A stretch of 46,644 bases of DNA from JAICIG01 sp035532215. GTDB lineage: Bacteria; Planctomycetota; Planctomycetia; Pirellulales; JAICIG01. Under the pieces are notes generated by a model that had not been told where the DNA came from, did no database searches, and was given only the letters and a program-made list of their open reading frames with translations. Shown here in pieces: positions 33,211-41,315 of the stretch. The translations under genes and the position numbers were made by a program. How positions within the stretch are numbered: the first letter of the stretch is position 1; every line of letters starts with the position of its first letter. The stretch spans positions 1 to 46,644 of the forward strand of contig DATKRK010000298.1 of NCBI GenBank assembly GCA_035532215.1, given 5' to 3'.

Positions 33211-33705
33211 TCAGGCTTTCTTTTTCTTGCCCGGCAGAAGCTGTTTCTGCTCGTCAGTCAACAGGGCCACGACCTGCTTGCGGACCTCGGCTTGCAGCTT
33301 GCGCGCTGCTTTCTGCGCATCGGCCAACTGTGTTTTCTGCTCGTCGCTGAGTTGGACGGCGGCATCGACGGCGGCGTTCAATTCCTTGCCTTTCTTGCCG
33401 GCCGCCACGGCGTCTTTCCGAGCCGCCAGGCGGGCCGCCTTCTGCTCGGCCGTGAACACGTCGTTCACTTTCTTCTGAGCGTCGGTGAGTTTGTCGGCGT
33501 ATTGCGTTTTCAGCTCGTCGAGCTTGGCCTGCTGCTCGGCCGAGAGCGTAATCTCCGCCGGCAGCTTGAAAGCGGCAGGCGTCGGCTTTGCCTTCGCCTT
33601 TTTGCCCTGTTTTTCGGCTTTGGCGTTTTGCGCTTCGGCCGCCACGGACATCGCCAACACCAAGGCCGCCACGAGACAGAATTTCGAGCGAACGGCAAAT
33701 TTCAT
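33211..33705 (-). CDS. Periplasmic helical protein, Spy/CpxP-like
   Basis: This 164-residue protein has a signal peptide (MKFAVRSKFCLVAALVLAMS, cut near AEA). The mature part is mostly helix, rich in Lys, Ala, Gln and Asp, with three repeats of the 'LT/SxEQ' kind (LSAEQQAKL, FTAEQKAARL, LLTDEQKQLL), the pattern of the LTxxQ/Spy-CpxP family of periplasmic chaperone-like stress proteins. A basic lysine-rich stretch follows the signal (KAEKQGKKAKAKPTP) and another closes the protein. The start 15 codons further up is less likely. The function is inferred from pattern only. Confidence 0.7.
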   Translation of the reverse strand: MKFAVRSKFCLVAALVLAMSVAAEAQNAKAEKQGKKAKAKPTPAAFKLPAEITLSAEQQAKLDELKTQYADKLTDAQKKVNDVFTAEQKAARLAARKDAVAAGKKGKELNAAVDAAVQLSDEQKTQLADAQKAARKLQAEVRKQVVALLTDEQKQLLPGKKKKA

Positions 33706-33820
33706 CGCAAAGGCTCCCAGAAAAAGGAAGAGAAAAGAGACGGGGGTCAACCGATACGATGCGCAAAGAGGCGAAATTATTTGGTCGGCGCCGGCAAGGA
33801 GTTCGGCGAGCGAAGCGCAT

Positions 33821-33907
33821 GGCGAGCCGGAGGCGTCAGCCTCCGCGTCTGTCGCCGCGCACCCGGAGGCTAACGCCTCCGGCTCGCCGACTGGCGCCTC
33901 CGGCTCG
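33821..33907. repeat. Dyad repeat 'GGCGAGCCGGAGGCGT'
   Basis: Perfect 16-bp arms lie at 33821-33836 and 33873-33888, with inner arms AGCCTCCG (33838) and CGGAGGCT (33864). An additional single arm, GCGCCTCCGGCTCGCCGG, follows at about 33893. It is a typical dispersed repeat, located between a divergent pair of genes. Confidence 0.85.
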
Positions 33908-33926
33908 CCGGTTTCCGCGCGAACAT

Positions 33927-34577
33927 CTAACGTTTTGATTCATTCGCCGCCGGCTTGCAGGCGACCAAGACGATCTGCTGCGCGAAGTCGATGCCGATCA
34001 TCTCGAACAGCCAGCCGAACAAATAGCGCCGCAGAAAGGCGCGATGGACCGGGTCGTGATAGACTCTCGCGATTCGCTCGACGTGCAGCCCTGCGGCGGC
34101 GACCAGCGCGGCGAGTTCGTCGTAGCACAAGGGCGTGCGGTGCGTGACGTCGCGCAAGTATGCCGGCGGGTAATAGGTGTTCGGCGTGCTCAGTACGAGC
34201 CGGCCGCCGGGCGCGAGCAGCTCGCCTAGTCGCGCCAGCCAGCCGGGGATTTCGTCGACGGCGATGTGCTCGACGACTTCGAAGGCGAACACGCAATCGA
34301 ACGCGCAATCGATTTCGTCGAGGCTGCGATAATCGTGCTCGCCGCGCGGGTCGATGTCGAGCGAACGGTAATCGATCGCGGCGCGACGGCTGCGCAGCAA
34401 CTCGCCCATGCGGCGATCGCCCGCGCCGAGTTCAAGCACGCGCGCGCTGTCGTCGACGCACTGCAACAACACGTCGCGCACGCGCCGCACGATCGGCAGC
34501 GCGAAGATGCGACCGAAGCGCTGGGCTGCTGCGCGGCGCAATTTATATTGCTCGGACCAGGAATTATCCTTGCACAT
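33927..34577 (-). CDS. Class I SAM-dependent methyltransferase
   Basis: A 216-residue methyltransferase. Motif I is VLELGAGDRRMG (about 46-57), followed by YRSLDIDPRG, CVFAFEVVEHI (motif IV region) and LLAPGGRLVLSTPN, the standard class I order. The substrate is unknown. Such genes are often linked to polysaccharide or cell-envelope work, which cannot be shown here. The start is ATG 34577; a TTG three codons up is possible. It is isolated, facing away from the lysine-rich gene. Confidence 0.88.
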   Translation of the reverse strand: MCKDNSWSEQYKLRRAAAQRFGRIFALPIVRRVRDVLLQCVDDSARVLELGAGDRRMGELLRSRRAAIDYRSLDIDPRGEHDYRSLDEIDCAFDCVFAFEVVEHIAVDEIPGWLARLGELLAPGGRLVLSTPNTYYPPAYLRDVTHRTPLCYDELAALVAAAGLHVERIARVYHDPVHRAFLRRYLFGWLFEMIGIDFAQQIVLVACKPAANESKR

Positions 34578-34834
34578 TTTTTGCAAATGCGTACCATACT
34601 TCAGTTAATCAGGCGACGAACGAGCAGCGATTCAACCAAACAACATCGCAACTCGAACGACCTGAGCGAGTGCAACCGATCGAACGATGGCTTGTCGTAG
34701 CGTTTCGACGCGTGCTTGACAAGTCGCAACTCGATCGGCTCGCTCGTGCCCGTGGCGACCAACCTGTCGAGCTTCCGTCCCAGCCCGGCAAGCGGCAAGG
34801 AAGTCGCCGAACTTTTCTGTTAGGAGGACACAAG
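34578..34834. other. Leader region before the lysine-rich peptide
   Basis: I see no further gene. TTGACA occurs at about 34718 without a good -10 partner. The frame through here is a read-through of noncoding sequence. Confidence 0.4.
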
Positions 34835-34915
34835 GTGGCCAAGAAGAAAGCAGCCAAGAAGAAAGCGGCTCCCAAGAAGAAAGCTGCCAAGAAGAAGACG
34901 GCGAAGAAGAAGTAG
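34835..34915 (+). CDS. 26-residue lysine-rich basic peptide (histone H1-tail-like)
   Basis: The frame from the GTG at 34835 encodes 26 residues made of AKKK-type repeats (MAKKKAAKKKAAPKKK and so on) and nothing else. The Shine-Dalgarno is ideal (AGGAGG at 34823-34828, six-base spacing). Lys/Ala repeats like these occur at the C-termini of histone H1-like DNA-binding proteins in chlamydiae and planctomycetes, so nucleoid binding is the likely job. The frame is open far upstream but that stretch is not protein-like, so only the final 27 codons are taken. A terminator-like hairpin follows at 35021. Confidence 0.65.
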   Translation: MAKKKAAKKKAAPKKKAAKKKTAKKK

Positions 34916-35020
34916 CCCTTCTGCCTTCGGTTGCCCTGCCGCAACGAGCGGCCCGACGGTTTGAGCAACGTGCTCGGCGAGTTCGCGCTAATCGACGCGG
35001 CGGCAAAGAAACGACGAGAG

Positions 35021-35053
35021 AGAAACGCCCGGTCCTTGCGATCGGGCGTTTCT
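35021..35053 (+). terminator. Terminator-like hairpin after the lysine-rich peptide
   Basis: AGAAACGCCCG (35021-35031) and CGGGCGTTTCT (35043-35053) pair perfectly around an 11-base loop, followed by GTTTCTAT. It is about 106 bases after the peptide stop. Confidence 0.6.
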
Positions 35054-35059
35054 GTTTCT

Positions 35060-35327
35060 ATCGCGATGGCGGGCCGGGCGTCTCGAAATCATGGCGGACC
35101 GGGCGTCTCGAAATCATGGAGGACCGGGCGCCCTCGCCCGAAATGATGGAGGACCGGGCGCCCTCGCCCGAAATGATGGAGGGCCGGGCGCCCTCGCCCG
35201 GCAATCACATGACGGCGGGCGAGGGCGCCCGCTCCTCCATACGCGCGCGAGTTCAATCGGACGGGAACGGAACCGCTCCTCCTTGCTGCTCGCGCCGGGC
35301 GAGGGCGCCCGGTCCTCCATGCACGAT
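35060..35327. repeat. Cluster of GC-rich repeats in both orientations
   Basis: Three 30-bp tandem units (35116-35145, 35146-35175, 35176-35205), each with GGAGG(A/G)CCGGGCGCCCTCG, are preceded by two shorter degenerate units and followed by inverted copies at 35214-35240 and 35294-35320. The same unit is found after greA at 31835-31893. It looks like a hot spot for a dispersed repeat, not a CRISPR, because units are contiguous with no spacers. Confidence 0.8.
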
Positions 35328-36065
35328 TCAGTCGGAGGGGAACGGAACCGGTTCGCCGTTGAGTTCGGCCAGCGCGTTTTCGGCGGCGCGCTGCTCGGCT
35401 TCTTTCTTGTTGCGTCCCCAGGCCGCCGGGTAGCGCGTGCGGCCGATCAACGCCGAAATCTTGAAGCACTTGCTGTGGTCGGGCCCCTTCTCGTCGAGCA
35501 ATTGGTAGGTCGGCGTTTGACCGTGCTCGCGCTGCGCCAATTGCTGCAACAGCGATTTGAAGTTGCCCGAGTGATCGCCGCCGGCGGCCAACTCGATCTC
35601 GGGGCCCATGTAGGTCTCGATGAACTGTCGCGACGCCTGATCGCCGCCGTCGAGATAGATCGCGGCCACCAGCGATTCGAAAACGTCAGCCAGCAGCGAC
35701 GGCGGCACGTTCGGGCTGGTGGTCATTCCTTTGCCGAGCACCAGGAACTTTTCCAGACCCAAGGCTTCGCTGATCTTCGCGCACGTCTGCCGGCTGACGA
35801 CGACCGATTTGATTTTGGTCAAGTCGCCTTCGAGATGCTCGGGATACTGATGGTAGAGCAACTCGCAGATCACGGCGCCGAGAATCGCGTCGCCCAGAAA
35901 TTCCAGCCGCTCGTTCGATCGCAAGCGGTGCGGGGCGCCTGAGGCGTGCGTCAAGGCCGAGCGAAGCAGCGCCTTGTTTTTGAAGACATACCCGATGCGT
36001 CGTTCGCAGCGCTGTTGGTCGGCTTCCCAATCTGCGGGAATCTCTGGCTCAATTGTACGACTCAT
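35328..36065 (-). CDS. rnc: Ribonuclease III
   Basis: A 245-residue RNase III that cuts double-stranded RNA in rRNA maturation and mRNA decay. The catalytic signature NERLEFLGDAILG (51-63, with Glu55 and Asp59) and the second metal pair Asp127/Glu130 in ADVFESLVAAIYLDGG are intact. The double-stranded RNA-binding domain covers about 165-235 (FKSLLQQLAQ to KKEAEQRAAENAL). The ATG at 36065 gives the family-typical start; the frame upstream is not similar. A good promoter lies at 36158-36186. Confidence 0.97.
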   Translation of the reverse strand: MSRTIEPEIPADWEADQQRCERRIGYVFKNKALLRSALTHASGAPHRLRSNERLEFLGDAILGAVICELLYHQYPEHLEGDLTKIKSVVVSRQTCAKISEALGLEKFLVLGKGMTTSPNVPPSLLADVFESLVAAIYLDGGDQASRQFIETYMGPEIELAAGGDHSGNFKSLLQQLAQREHGQTPTYQLLDEKGPDHSKCFKISALIGRTRYPAAWGRNKKEAEQRAAENALAELNGEPVPFPSD

Positions 36066-36157
36066 CCCAAGTCCTGCCGACAACCCCTGCTCGGCGAAAA
36101 ACATTAGCCTTCCAAACCGGCAAAATGCAGAAAAATTCACGAACACGTTCAATCATA

Positions 36158-36186
36158 ACTCTAATTGCAGCCTGATGTTTTGTCAA
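36158..36186 (-). promoter_or_regulatory. Candidate sigma-70 promoter for rnc
   Basis: On the minus strand, a perfect TTGACA (36186-36181), a 17-base spacer and TAGAGT (36163-36158) sit about 93 bases before the rnc ATG. Confidence 0.55.
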
Positions 36187-36351
36187 CGTTCGCGGCGGCT
36201 TGCCCATTCGCCCTGCAAGAAAGCCCCGCCCGCGGCAACAACTCCCATGCTGTAAGTTTTGACGAATACGCCGCGCGTGCCGTCGATCGGGGGCGCGGCC
36301 GATCCTCGTACAAGCAAACCGATTTCAACATTCAACCAGAGGACTTCTCGT

Positions 36352-37908
36352 ATGGAACGAACTTTTCTCAAACCCAGAAACCGAGCTTGGGCGGTCGTCG
36401 CCGTGGCGACGGCGATGGCACTCGGCGGCGCCGTCTGGCAGCGGCATAGCGTGGCCGAGGATCGGGCGCCGGCGCCGGACGTCGCGCTCGAACATGCCGA
36501 CCAGCTTTCGCACGCGTTCCGCAAAGCGGCCGAGCACGCCATCCCGACCGTCGTGACGATCGAGACTCGCACCAAACCGCGCATGAGTTCCGGCAAGGGC
36601 CGTCAGTTCCAGGGCGAGAATCCGCTTGGAGGCGAGAATCCCTTCAAGGGCACTCCGTTCGAAGACTTCTTCAACGACAAGGAATTTCAATTTCACTCCG
36701 GGCCGGGTCAGAACGGCCGCTCGTTCCAGGCGCCCGGCCGCGAAGGCATGGGCTCGGGCGTGATCATCGACAAGAGCGGCATCGTGCTGACGAATAATCA
36801 CGTCGTCTCCGGCGCCGACGAAGTCACTGTGCGGCTCTCCGACGGCCGGAAGTTCACGGCCACCGACATCAAGACCGATCCAGAAACCGATTTGGCCGTG
36901 CTGCGCATCAAGGCCGACGAGAGCCTGCCCGCGGCCAAGCTGGGCGATTCCGACAAGCTGCAAATCGGCGATTGGGTGATCGCCGTGGGCAACCCGTTCG
37001 GCTTGAATTCGACCGTCAGCGCCGGCATCATCAGCGGCAAGGGGCGCGAGTTGGAATCGAATAAGCGCGCGAGCTTCATTCAAACCGACGCCGCGATCAA
37101 CCCGGGCAACTCGGGCGGCCCGCTGTTGACGCTCAAGGGCGAAGTCGTGGGCATCAACACGGCGATCGCCTCCAACAGCGGCGGCTATCAAGGCATCGGT
37201 TTCGCGATTCCCAGCAATCAGGCCAAGTGGGTCATGTCGCAGTTGATTGAAAACGGAGTGGTCAAGCGGGCCTATTTGGGCGTTGCAATCCGCGAAGTGA
37301 GCGGCGAATTGGCCGACCAACTGGGCGTCGGCGGCAAGCACGGCGTGCTGGTGCAAGAGGTCAGCCCGAACAGCCCCGCCGCCAAGGCGGGCTTCGAAGC
37401 GGGCGACGTGATCACCGAGTACGCAGGCAAGGCCGTTCATTCGCCGCGCGACTTGCAACACTTGGTCGAACGGACCGAGGTGGAAAGCAAGCAGGCGGTG
37501 AAAGTGCTGCGCGACGGCAAGCCGGTCGAATTGAGCGTCGTCGTCAAGCCGTTGCCGGCGGAAGGCTCGCATCAACTCGGCTCTTCGCAATCCGACCATC
37601 GCGGCGGCAGCCATCACGGCTACAAGAGCGATGAACTGGGCGTTGAGGTGGCTGAGCTGACCAAGGACAACGCCGAGCAGTTCGGCTTCGCCGATTACAA
37701 GGGCGTGGTCATCACCGAGGTCGACGCCGAGAGCGCCGCCGCTCGAGCGGGGCTGAGCGAAGGGATGTTGATCATGAAGGTCGGCGCGCACAAGGTGGAA
37801 AGCGTGGAGGAATTCAAAGCCGCCGTGAAAGACGCTTCGCTCGACAAGGGCGTCTTGCTCTTGGCGCGGACGCAAGACGGCAACAGGTTTCTGGTTCTGA
37901 AACGCTAA
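36352..37908 (+). CDS. HtrA/DegP-type periplasmic serine protease (Do family)
   Basis: A 518-residue envelope quality-control protease. An N-terminal membrane-anchor or signal (about 11-30) is followed by a protease domain with the triad His150 (TNNHVV), Asp180 (ETDLAVL) and Ser254 (GNSGGPL), and then two PDZ domains (about 290-375 and 410-510), each with an 'AGxxxGDxI/GMLIM' turn. A Gly/Gln-rich flexible loop lies before the catalytic domain (about 80-130). The ATG at 36352 follows AGAGGA. It is divergent from rnc. The substrate range is misfolded exported proteins, from family knowledge. Confidence 0.95.
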   Translation: MERTFLKPRNRAWAVVAVATAMALGGAVWQRHSVAEDRAPAPDVALEHADQLSHAFRKAAEHAIPTVVTIETRTKPRMSSGKGRQFQGENPLGGENPFKGTPFEDFFNDKEFQFHSGPGQNGRSFQAPGREGMGSGVIIDKSGIVLTNNHVVSGADEVTVRLSDGRKFTATDIKTDPETDLAVLRIKADESLPAAKLGDSDKLQIGDWVIAVGNPFGLNSTVSAGIISGKGRELESNKRASFIQTDAAINPGNSGGPLLTLKGEVVGINTAIASNSGGYQGIGFAIPSNQAKWVMSQLIENGVVKRAYLGVAIREVSGELADQLGVGGKHGVLVQEVSPNSPAAKAGFEAGDVITEYAGKAVHSPRDLQHLVERTEVESKQAVKVLRDGKPVELSVVVKPLPAEGSHQLGSSQSDHRGGSHHGYKSDELGVEVAELTKDNAEQFGFADYKGVVITEVDAESAAARAGLSEGMLIMKVGAHKVESVEEFKAAVKDASLDKGVLLLARTQDGNRFLVLKR

Positions 37909-38385
37909 GGCCGGACGAAAAGAGGTCCCGCCGCCAGTCCGTCGGCCGTTAAAACCGTTCGGACCGGCGGCGTCGGCGCCTCCGCTCGCGAGGAATCGCG
38001 AGTCGCCGATCGCCGAAAAAACTTGAACTTTCGCCGGACCCTGGCAGGGCGAATCCTGCCAGGGTCCGCTTCATTTTCCCCCCGCCAGGGCGCTGCCAGA
38101 AAGCTTGACTCTGCACGCAGCCGCGTTAAGAATGCATTGAACCAGCGCCACTTGGGCAGCGGGCGCGCCAAAAACCAAAGAAACGCCGGGGCTCAAGCCG
38201 ATTTTTTGTCCTGCCTTCCTATTTTCTTCAATCCGCGAAGTCCTTCGGATGCCGTTCTTTCAGCCACGGTTCTTGAGAGATGCAGTTGGAGCGATGTTCA
38301 TGGAAGCTTGCCTGCACTCATTCAAGGCGGAATGCCGGCTCGCCGTAACTTCAGTTCCTGCCTACTCTTGAAAAGGTCTCGACGA
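37909..38385. other. Intergenic region after the HtrA gene
   Basis: I see no gene in these 477 bases beyond a strong hairpin (38035-38068). An open frame runs through into the next gene, but its composition is not protein-like. Confidence 0.5.
38035..38068 (+). terminator. Perfect 14-bp hairpin after the HtrA gene
   Basis: CGGACCCTGGCAGG and CCTGCCAGGGTCCG pair perfectly around a 6-base loop, followed by CTTCATTTTCCC. It is 127 bases after the protease stop and may terminate its transcript. Confidence 0.55.
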
Positions 38386-39777
38386 ATGTTGCGTCTGCCA
38401 CGCGTCGCCGTAGGAACTCTCCAAGCCGATGCCGAGACACAACCTTGCACCTGGGCCTTGATGGACCTGCTCTCTCGCGAAGGCGCCCAGGTTCAGCACT
38501 TTCACTCGCGGGCCAGTTTCTTACCGCTCAACGCCGCGCTGGCCGTGACCGGGCTCAATACGCGATATCTCGACAGTTGGTTGATGTCTCGCGAAGTCTG
38601 CCGCGAAACGTTTGTCCACGGCAGCGCCGGCAGCGATCTGTCGCTGGTCGAAGGGCGATTCGATTCGCTCGATTCGCGGGCTCCGTCGCCTGGCAGCCGG
38701 CTGGACGTCTTGTGCGATTGGCTCGACTTGCCGCGGATTGTCGTCCTCGACGCGTCGCGATTGACCGACTGCGAATTGCCGGAACGGCCCGATCAGGTCG
38801 ACGGCGTGCTGCTCGACCGAGTCGCCTGCCTCGGCGAAGCGTTTCGCGTGCAAACCTGCTTGGAAGCGCTGTGGGACGTCCCCGTGCTCGGCGCGCTCGA
38901 CAAACGAGCGCCGCTGGAAGAAGCGCTGTCGCAGATTCCGCGAGGTTCGTCGCCGCCGCGCGATTTGTGCCGCCATTTGGGCGATCAATTGGCCCGCTTC
39001 GGGCGCGCCGAGCGGATTCGCGCACTCGCGAGCCGGCGCGATTTTCCGCCGGTTCGTCCGGCCTTGTTTGCGCCGCCGGGCAAGCGGCTTTGGGCCCGCA
39101 ACCGCGGCAGCCGCCGCGAACAGGGCGGCCCACGGCCGCCGACGATCGCCGTGGCCTTCGACGCCGCGTTCAACTGCTATTTCCCCGACACGCTCGATCT
39201 GTTGGAGCTGCACGGCGCCAAGGTCGTCGATTTCTCGCCCTTGCGAGACGAACTATTGCCGGAGGCCGACGTCGTGTACTTGGGCTGCGGCCATCCGGAG
39301 TTCCAGGCCGAGGCGCTGGCCAGCAATCACTGCATGCTGTTGGCCCTGCGGAATCACGTTCGCGGCGGCCGCCGCGTGTATGCCGAAGGGGGCGGAATGG
39401 CTTATTTGTGCGAGCGCCTGGAAACTCCCAAGGGCGAGCTCGTGCCGATGCTGGGCGTGCTGCCCGCAGTTGCGCGGCTCAATCGAAAGCGCGCGCCGGT
39501 GCGGCCGGTCGAAGTAACGGTCGCCAAAGACACCTGGCTTGGCCGTGCGGGAACGACGCTCCGCGGCTATTTGAACTCGAACTGGTCGCTCGAATCGACC
39601 GGGTTGCTGGGCGAGTGTCTGGCGGAGCCTGGACACGAACACGATCTGCTCGAGCAATTTCAAGTCGTCGCCAGCCGTATGCACCTGAACTTCGCCGCCC
39701 ACGCAGGCATGCTCGATCGTTTCTTTTTCCCGGCGCTCGCGAAGCCGGCGCTGGCCGGCAGTCGAACGTCGGATTGA
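38386..39777 (+). CDS. CobB/CbiA-like protein lacking its catalytic motifs (pseudoenzyme)
   Basis: A 463-residue homologue of cobyrinate a,c-diamide synthase. The whole length aligns by eye. Residues 1-100 match the ATP-binding domain (GLNTRYLDSWLMS, FVHGSAGSDLSLVEGRFD), and 253-450 match the glutamine amidotransferase domain (IAVAFDAAFNCYFPDTLDLLELHGA, YLGCGHPE, ending with a conserved MHLNF region). The P-loop (normally SGSGKT) reads LQADAETQ, the substrate GPDYIDP motif is gone, and the amidotransferase nucleophile in AECGG is Gly335 (AEGGG). His433 remains. The gene is otherwise intact and G/C-biased like its neighbours, so a non-catalytic role under selection is likely. No other cobalamin gene is near. 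Confidence 0.85.
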   Translation: MLRLPRVAVGTLQADAETQPCTWALMDLLSREGAQVQHFHSRASFLPLNAALAVTGLNTRYLDSWLMSREVCRETFVHGSAGSDLSLVEGRFDSLDSRAPSPGSRLDVLCDWLDLPRIVVLDASRLTDCELPERPDQVDGVLLDRVACLGEAFRVQTCLEALWDVPVLGALDKRAPLEEALSQIPRGSSPPRDLCRHLGDQLARFGRAERIRALASRRDFPPVRPALFAPPGKRLWARNRGSRREQGGPRPPTIAVAFDAAFNCYFPDTLDLLELHGAKVVDFSPLRDELLPEADVVYLGCGHPEFQAEALASNHCMLLALRNHVRGGRRVYAEGGGMAYLCERLETPKGELVPMLGVLPAVARLNRKRAPVRPVEVTVAKDTWLGRAGTTLRGYLNSNWSLESTGLLGECLAEPGHEHDLLEQFQVVASRMHLNFAAHAGMLDRFFFPALAKPALAGSRTSD

Positions 39778-39813
39778 AGACATCGGTTCGAACTGGCGCC
39801 CGCCGCTGCGGCG

Positions 39814-40329
39814 TTACTCGCGCAATTCGCAAGCTTCCGCGAGCGCGGCTCGCAGCTCGTTGTTCTCTTTCGCTAGCAACCGCGATCGTTCCGCTACCGA
39901 TACGCTGATGTCGTGGATTTCGACGGCTTTCAGCAATACCTGCTCGAGGTACGGGCAATCCCAGGGCTTGCTCGCGTAGTAAAACACCTGGCCGATATTG
40001 ATGGCGTCGATCATCGCTTTCGGTTCGGCGTAGCCCGTGAGCAAGATGCGCTGCGTGTGCGGGTGCTTCTGCCGCAGGATGCCGAACAACTCGACGCCCG
40101 TGGTCTGGGGCATCCGCTGGTCGGAGACGACGACGGCCACCGGCGTCTGTTCCAGAATGCTCAACGCCTCTTGGGCGCTGCTCGCGACGAGCACCTCGAA
40201 CTGCTCCGCGAACGTCGCTTGAAAGACAATCAAATTGTCCGCTTCGTCGTCGACGTAGAGAATCGTGCGTTTCAAATCCACACTCCCGAGCGATCGGCAA
40301 AAGGTCCGGAAAAAGCTCAGCCCCGGCAT
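39814..40329 (-). CDS. Response regulator receiver protein
   Basis: A 171-residue CheY-type receiver. The acidic pair Asp27-Asp28, phospho-acceptor Asp70 (VVSDQRMP), switch Thr98 (LLTGYAE) and Lys121 (YASKPWD) are all present. A short C-terminal helical tail (about 140-171, rich in Glu and Leu, coiled-coil-like) replaces an output domain. The SKPWD ending resembles receivers of HD-GYP-type regulators. The start is ATG 40329; a GTG at 40281 would remove 16 non-conserved residues. No histidine kinase is nearby. Confidence 0.88.
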   Translation of the reverse strand: MPGLSFFRTFCRSLGSVDLKRTILYVDDEADNLIVFQATFAEQFEVLVASSAQEALSILEQTPVAVVVSDQRMPQTTGVELFGILRQKHPHTQRILLTGYAEPKAMIDAINIGQVFYYASKPWDCPYLEQVLLKAVEIHDISVSVAERSRLLAKENNELRAALAEACELRE

Positions 40330-40488
40330 CGTATCAATTCTTGGTTATGAACTGGCAGGAGGCGGAATTCCGGCCGCAAGACGCGCAGGGGAGCGGCCGC
40401 CTCGGGGCCGAATAGAGGGCTTGGTTCGGTTCCTCGGGCAGCCGGGAAGCGGCTCGAACCACGGTCACGGCTCGGCTCATCGATAGAG

Positions 40489-40932
40489 TCACCCGGCCGG
40501 CGCTTCGCTTTGCTCGTCGCTTCGCCGCCCGGCGAGGCGCTCTTCCAGCCAGACGACGTCTTCTCGCAGCTCTTCGAGCGATTGTTCGAGACCGACGAAC
40601 TCGGCGCGAAACCGCTGATAGCGGAACCAGGCCAACGCGGCCGCAAACAACAGCATGCCGAAGCCGAACACGGCCAGCCAACCCGCGAATGCGATGTGCA
40701 GCACGCCGTCGAGCGCATGGGCCAGCGCAACGACCAGCACGGGCAGCGACACGAGGACGAGCAGCAAGGCGATGATGGCGCCCGCCGCCAGGCGTTTGGC
40801 GGAGTGGGCGGCCGTTCGAACTTCGAGCTTGCCCAGTTGCCAGCGCACGCGCAGCAACTGGGCAAAGTCGGACTTCAGCCGCGACGTTTCGTCCTTGATG
40901 CCGGCAAACAGCGGCTCTCGATCGTCATCCAT
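40489..40932 (-). CDS. Phage-holin-family (YqjE/DUF1469-like) membrane protein
   Basis: A 147-residue protein with a charged N-terminal helix (SRLKSDFAQLLRVRWQLGKLEV) and two transmembrane helices (about 48-75 and 82-105), ending in an acidic coiled-coil tail. This is the layout of the Holin-X/YqjE family, named for phage holins but present in chromosomal operons. It overlaps the upstream gene by eight bases, so it is the last of a three-gene unit. The function is unknown; in Escherichia coli, YqjE is an inner-membrane protein. Confidence 0.75.
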   Translation of the reverse strand: MDDDREPLFAGIKDETSRLKSDFAQLLRVRWQLGKLEVRTAAHSAKRLAAGAIIALLLVLVSLPVLVVALAHALDGVLHIAFAGWLAVFGFGMLLFAAALAWFRYQRFRAEFVGLEQSLEELREDVVWLEERLAGRRSDEQSEAPAG

Positions 40933-41299
40933 GCGGGCCCGCCTCGATGGGTTCTGCCGCGGCGGCGCCGTTGCGGCTTTGCTGCCAGGCGGCGAGGACT
41001 TCGGTCAAGACTCCCGCCTTGACTCCGGCGACCGCGGCGGAGAAGAGCTTGGCGGCGACCCAGCGTTTCCAATTGCTCCGCGAAATGACGGCCGAAGCGG
41101 CCAGTCCGATGCCGAAGGCGCCCGCCAGCGCGGCCAGCGGATATCGCTTGACGTAAGTCTGCCACGAGAGCAGACGTTTGGTTTCGACCGAGGCGCCGGC
41201 CAGGTCGCGATCGATGCGGCGTCGCAGCCGCGCCGCTTCGGCGCGCAGCTTTCGCTTGGCCTCTTCGTGCTCGACGTCGATCAATCTGCGGGCGGCCAT
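40925..41299 (-). CDS. Middle membrane protein of the YqjD/E-like operon
   Basis: This 124-residue protein has an N-terminal basic helical part (HEEAKRKLRAEAARLRRRIDRDLA), a hydrophobic helix (about 55-72, LAALAGAFGIGLAASAVI) and a second weak one (about 84-100). I recognise no single family with confidence; DUF3618-like and YqjK-like are both possible. It overlaps the holin-like gene and starts 17 bases after the DUF883-like gene. The ATG at 41299 is preferred over the TTG two codons earlier. Confidence 0.65.
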   Translation of the reverse strand: MAARRLIDVEHEEAKRKLRAEAARLRRRIDRDLAGASVETKRLLSWQTYVKRYPLAALAGAFGIGLAASAVISRSNWKRWVAAKLFSAAVAGVKAGVLTEVLAAWQQSRNGAAAAEPIEAGPHG

Positions 41300-41315
41300 A
41301 AGCAACCGGGGACGA

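Noticed and set aside
34160..34834. Upstream part of the long frame ending in the lysine-rich peptide
   Set aside because: This part is Arg/Ala-rich noise, partly antisense to the methyltransferase. Only the last 27 codons have a ribosome site and a plausible product.
35116..35205. Possible CRISPR array
   Set aside because: The 30-bp units are contiguous with no unique spacers, and the same unit is dispersed elsewhere. No cas gene is present.
36325..37875. 516-codon frame antisense to the HtrA protease
   Set aside because: The HtrA triad and PDZ domains are on the plus strand; the antisense frame has no recognisable domain.
38023..38385. N-terminal extension of the CobB/CbiA-like frame
   Set aside because: It runs through a perfect hairpin and has no family similarity; the ATG at 38386 begins at the family start.
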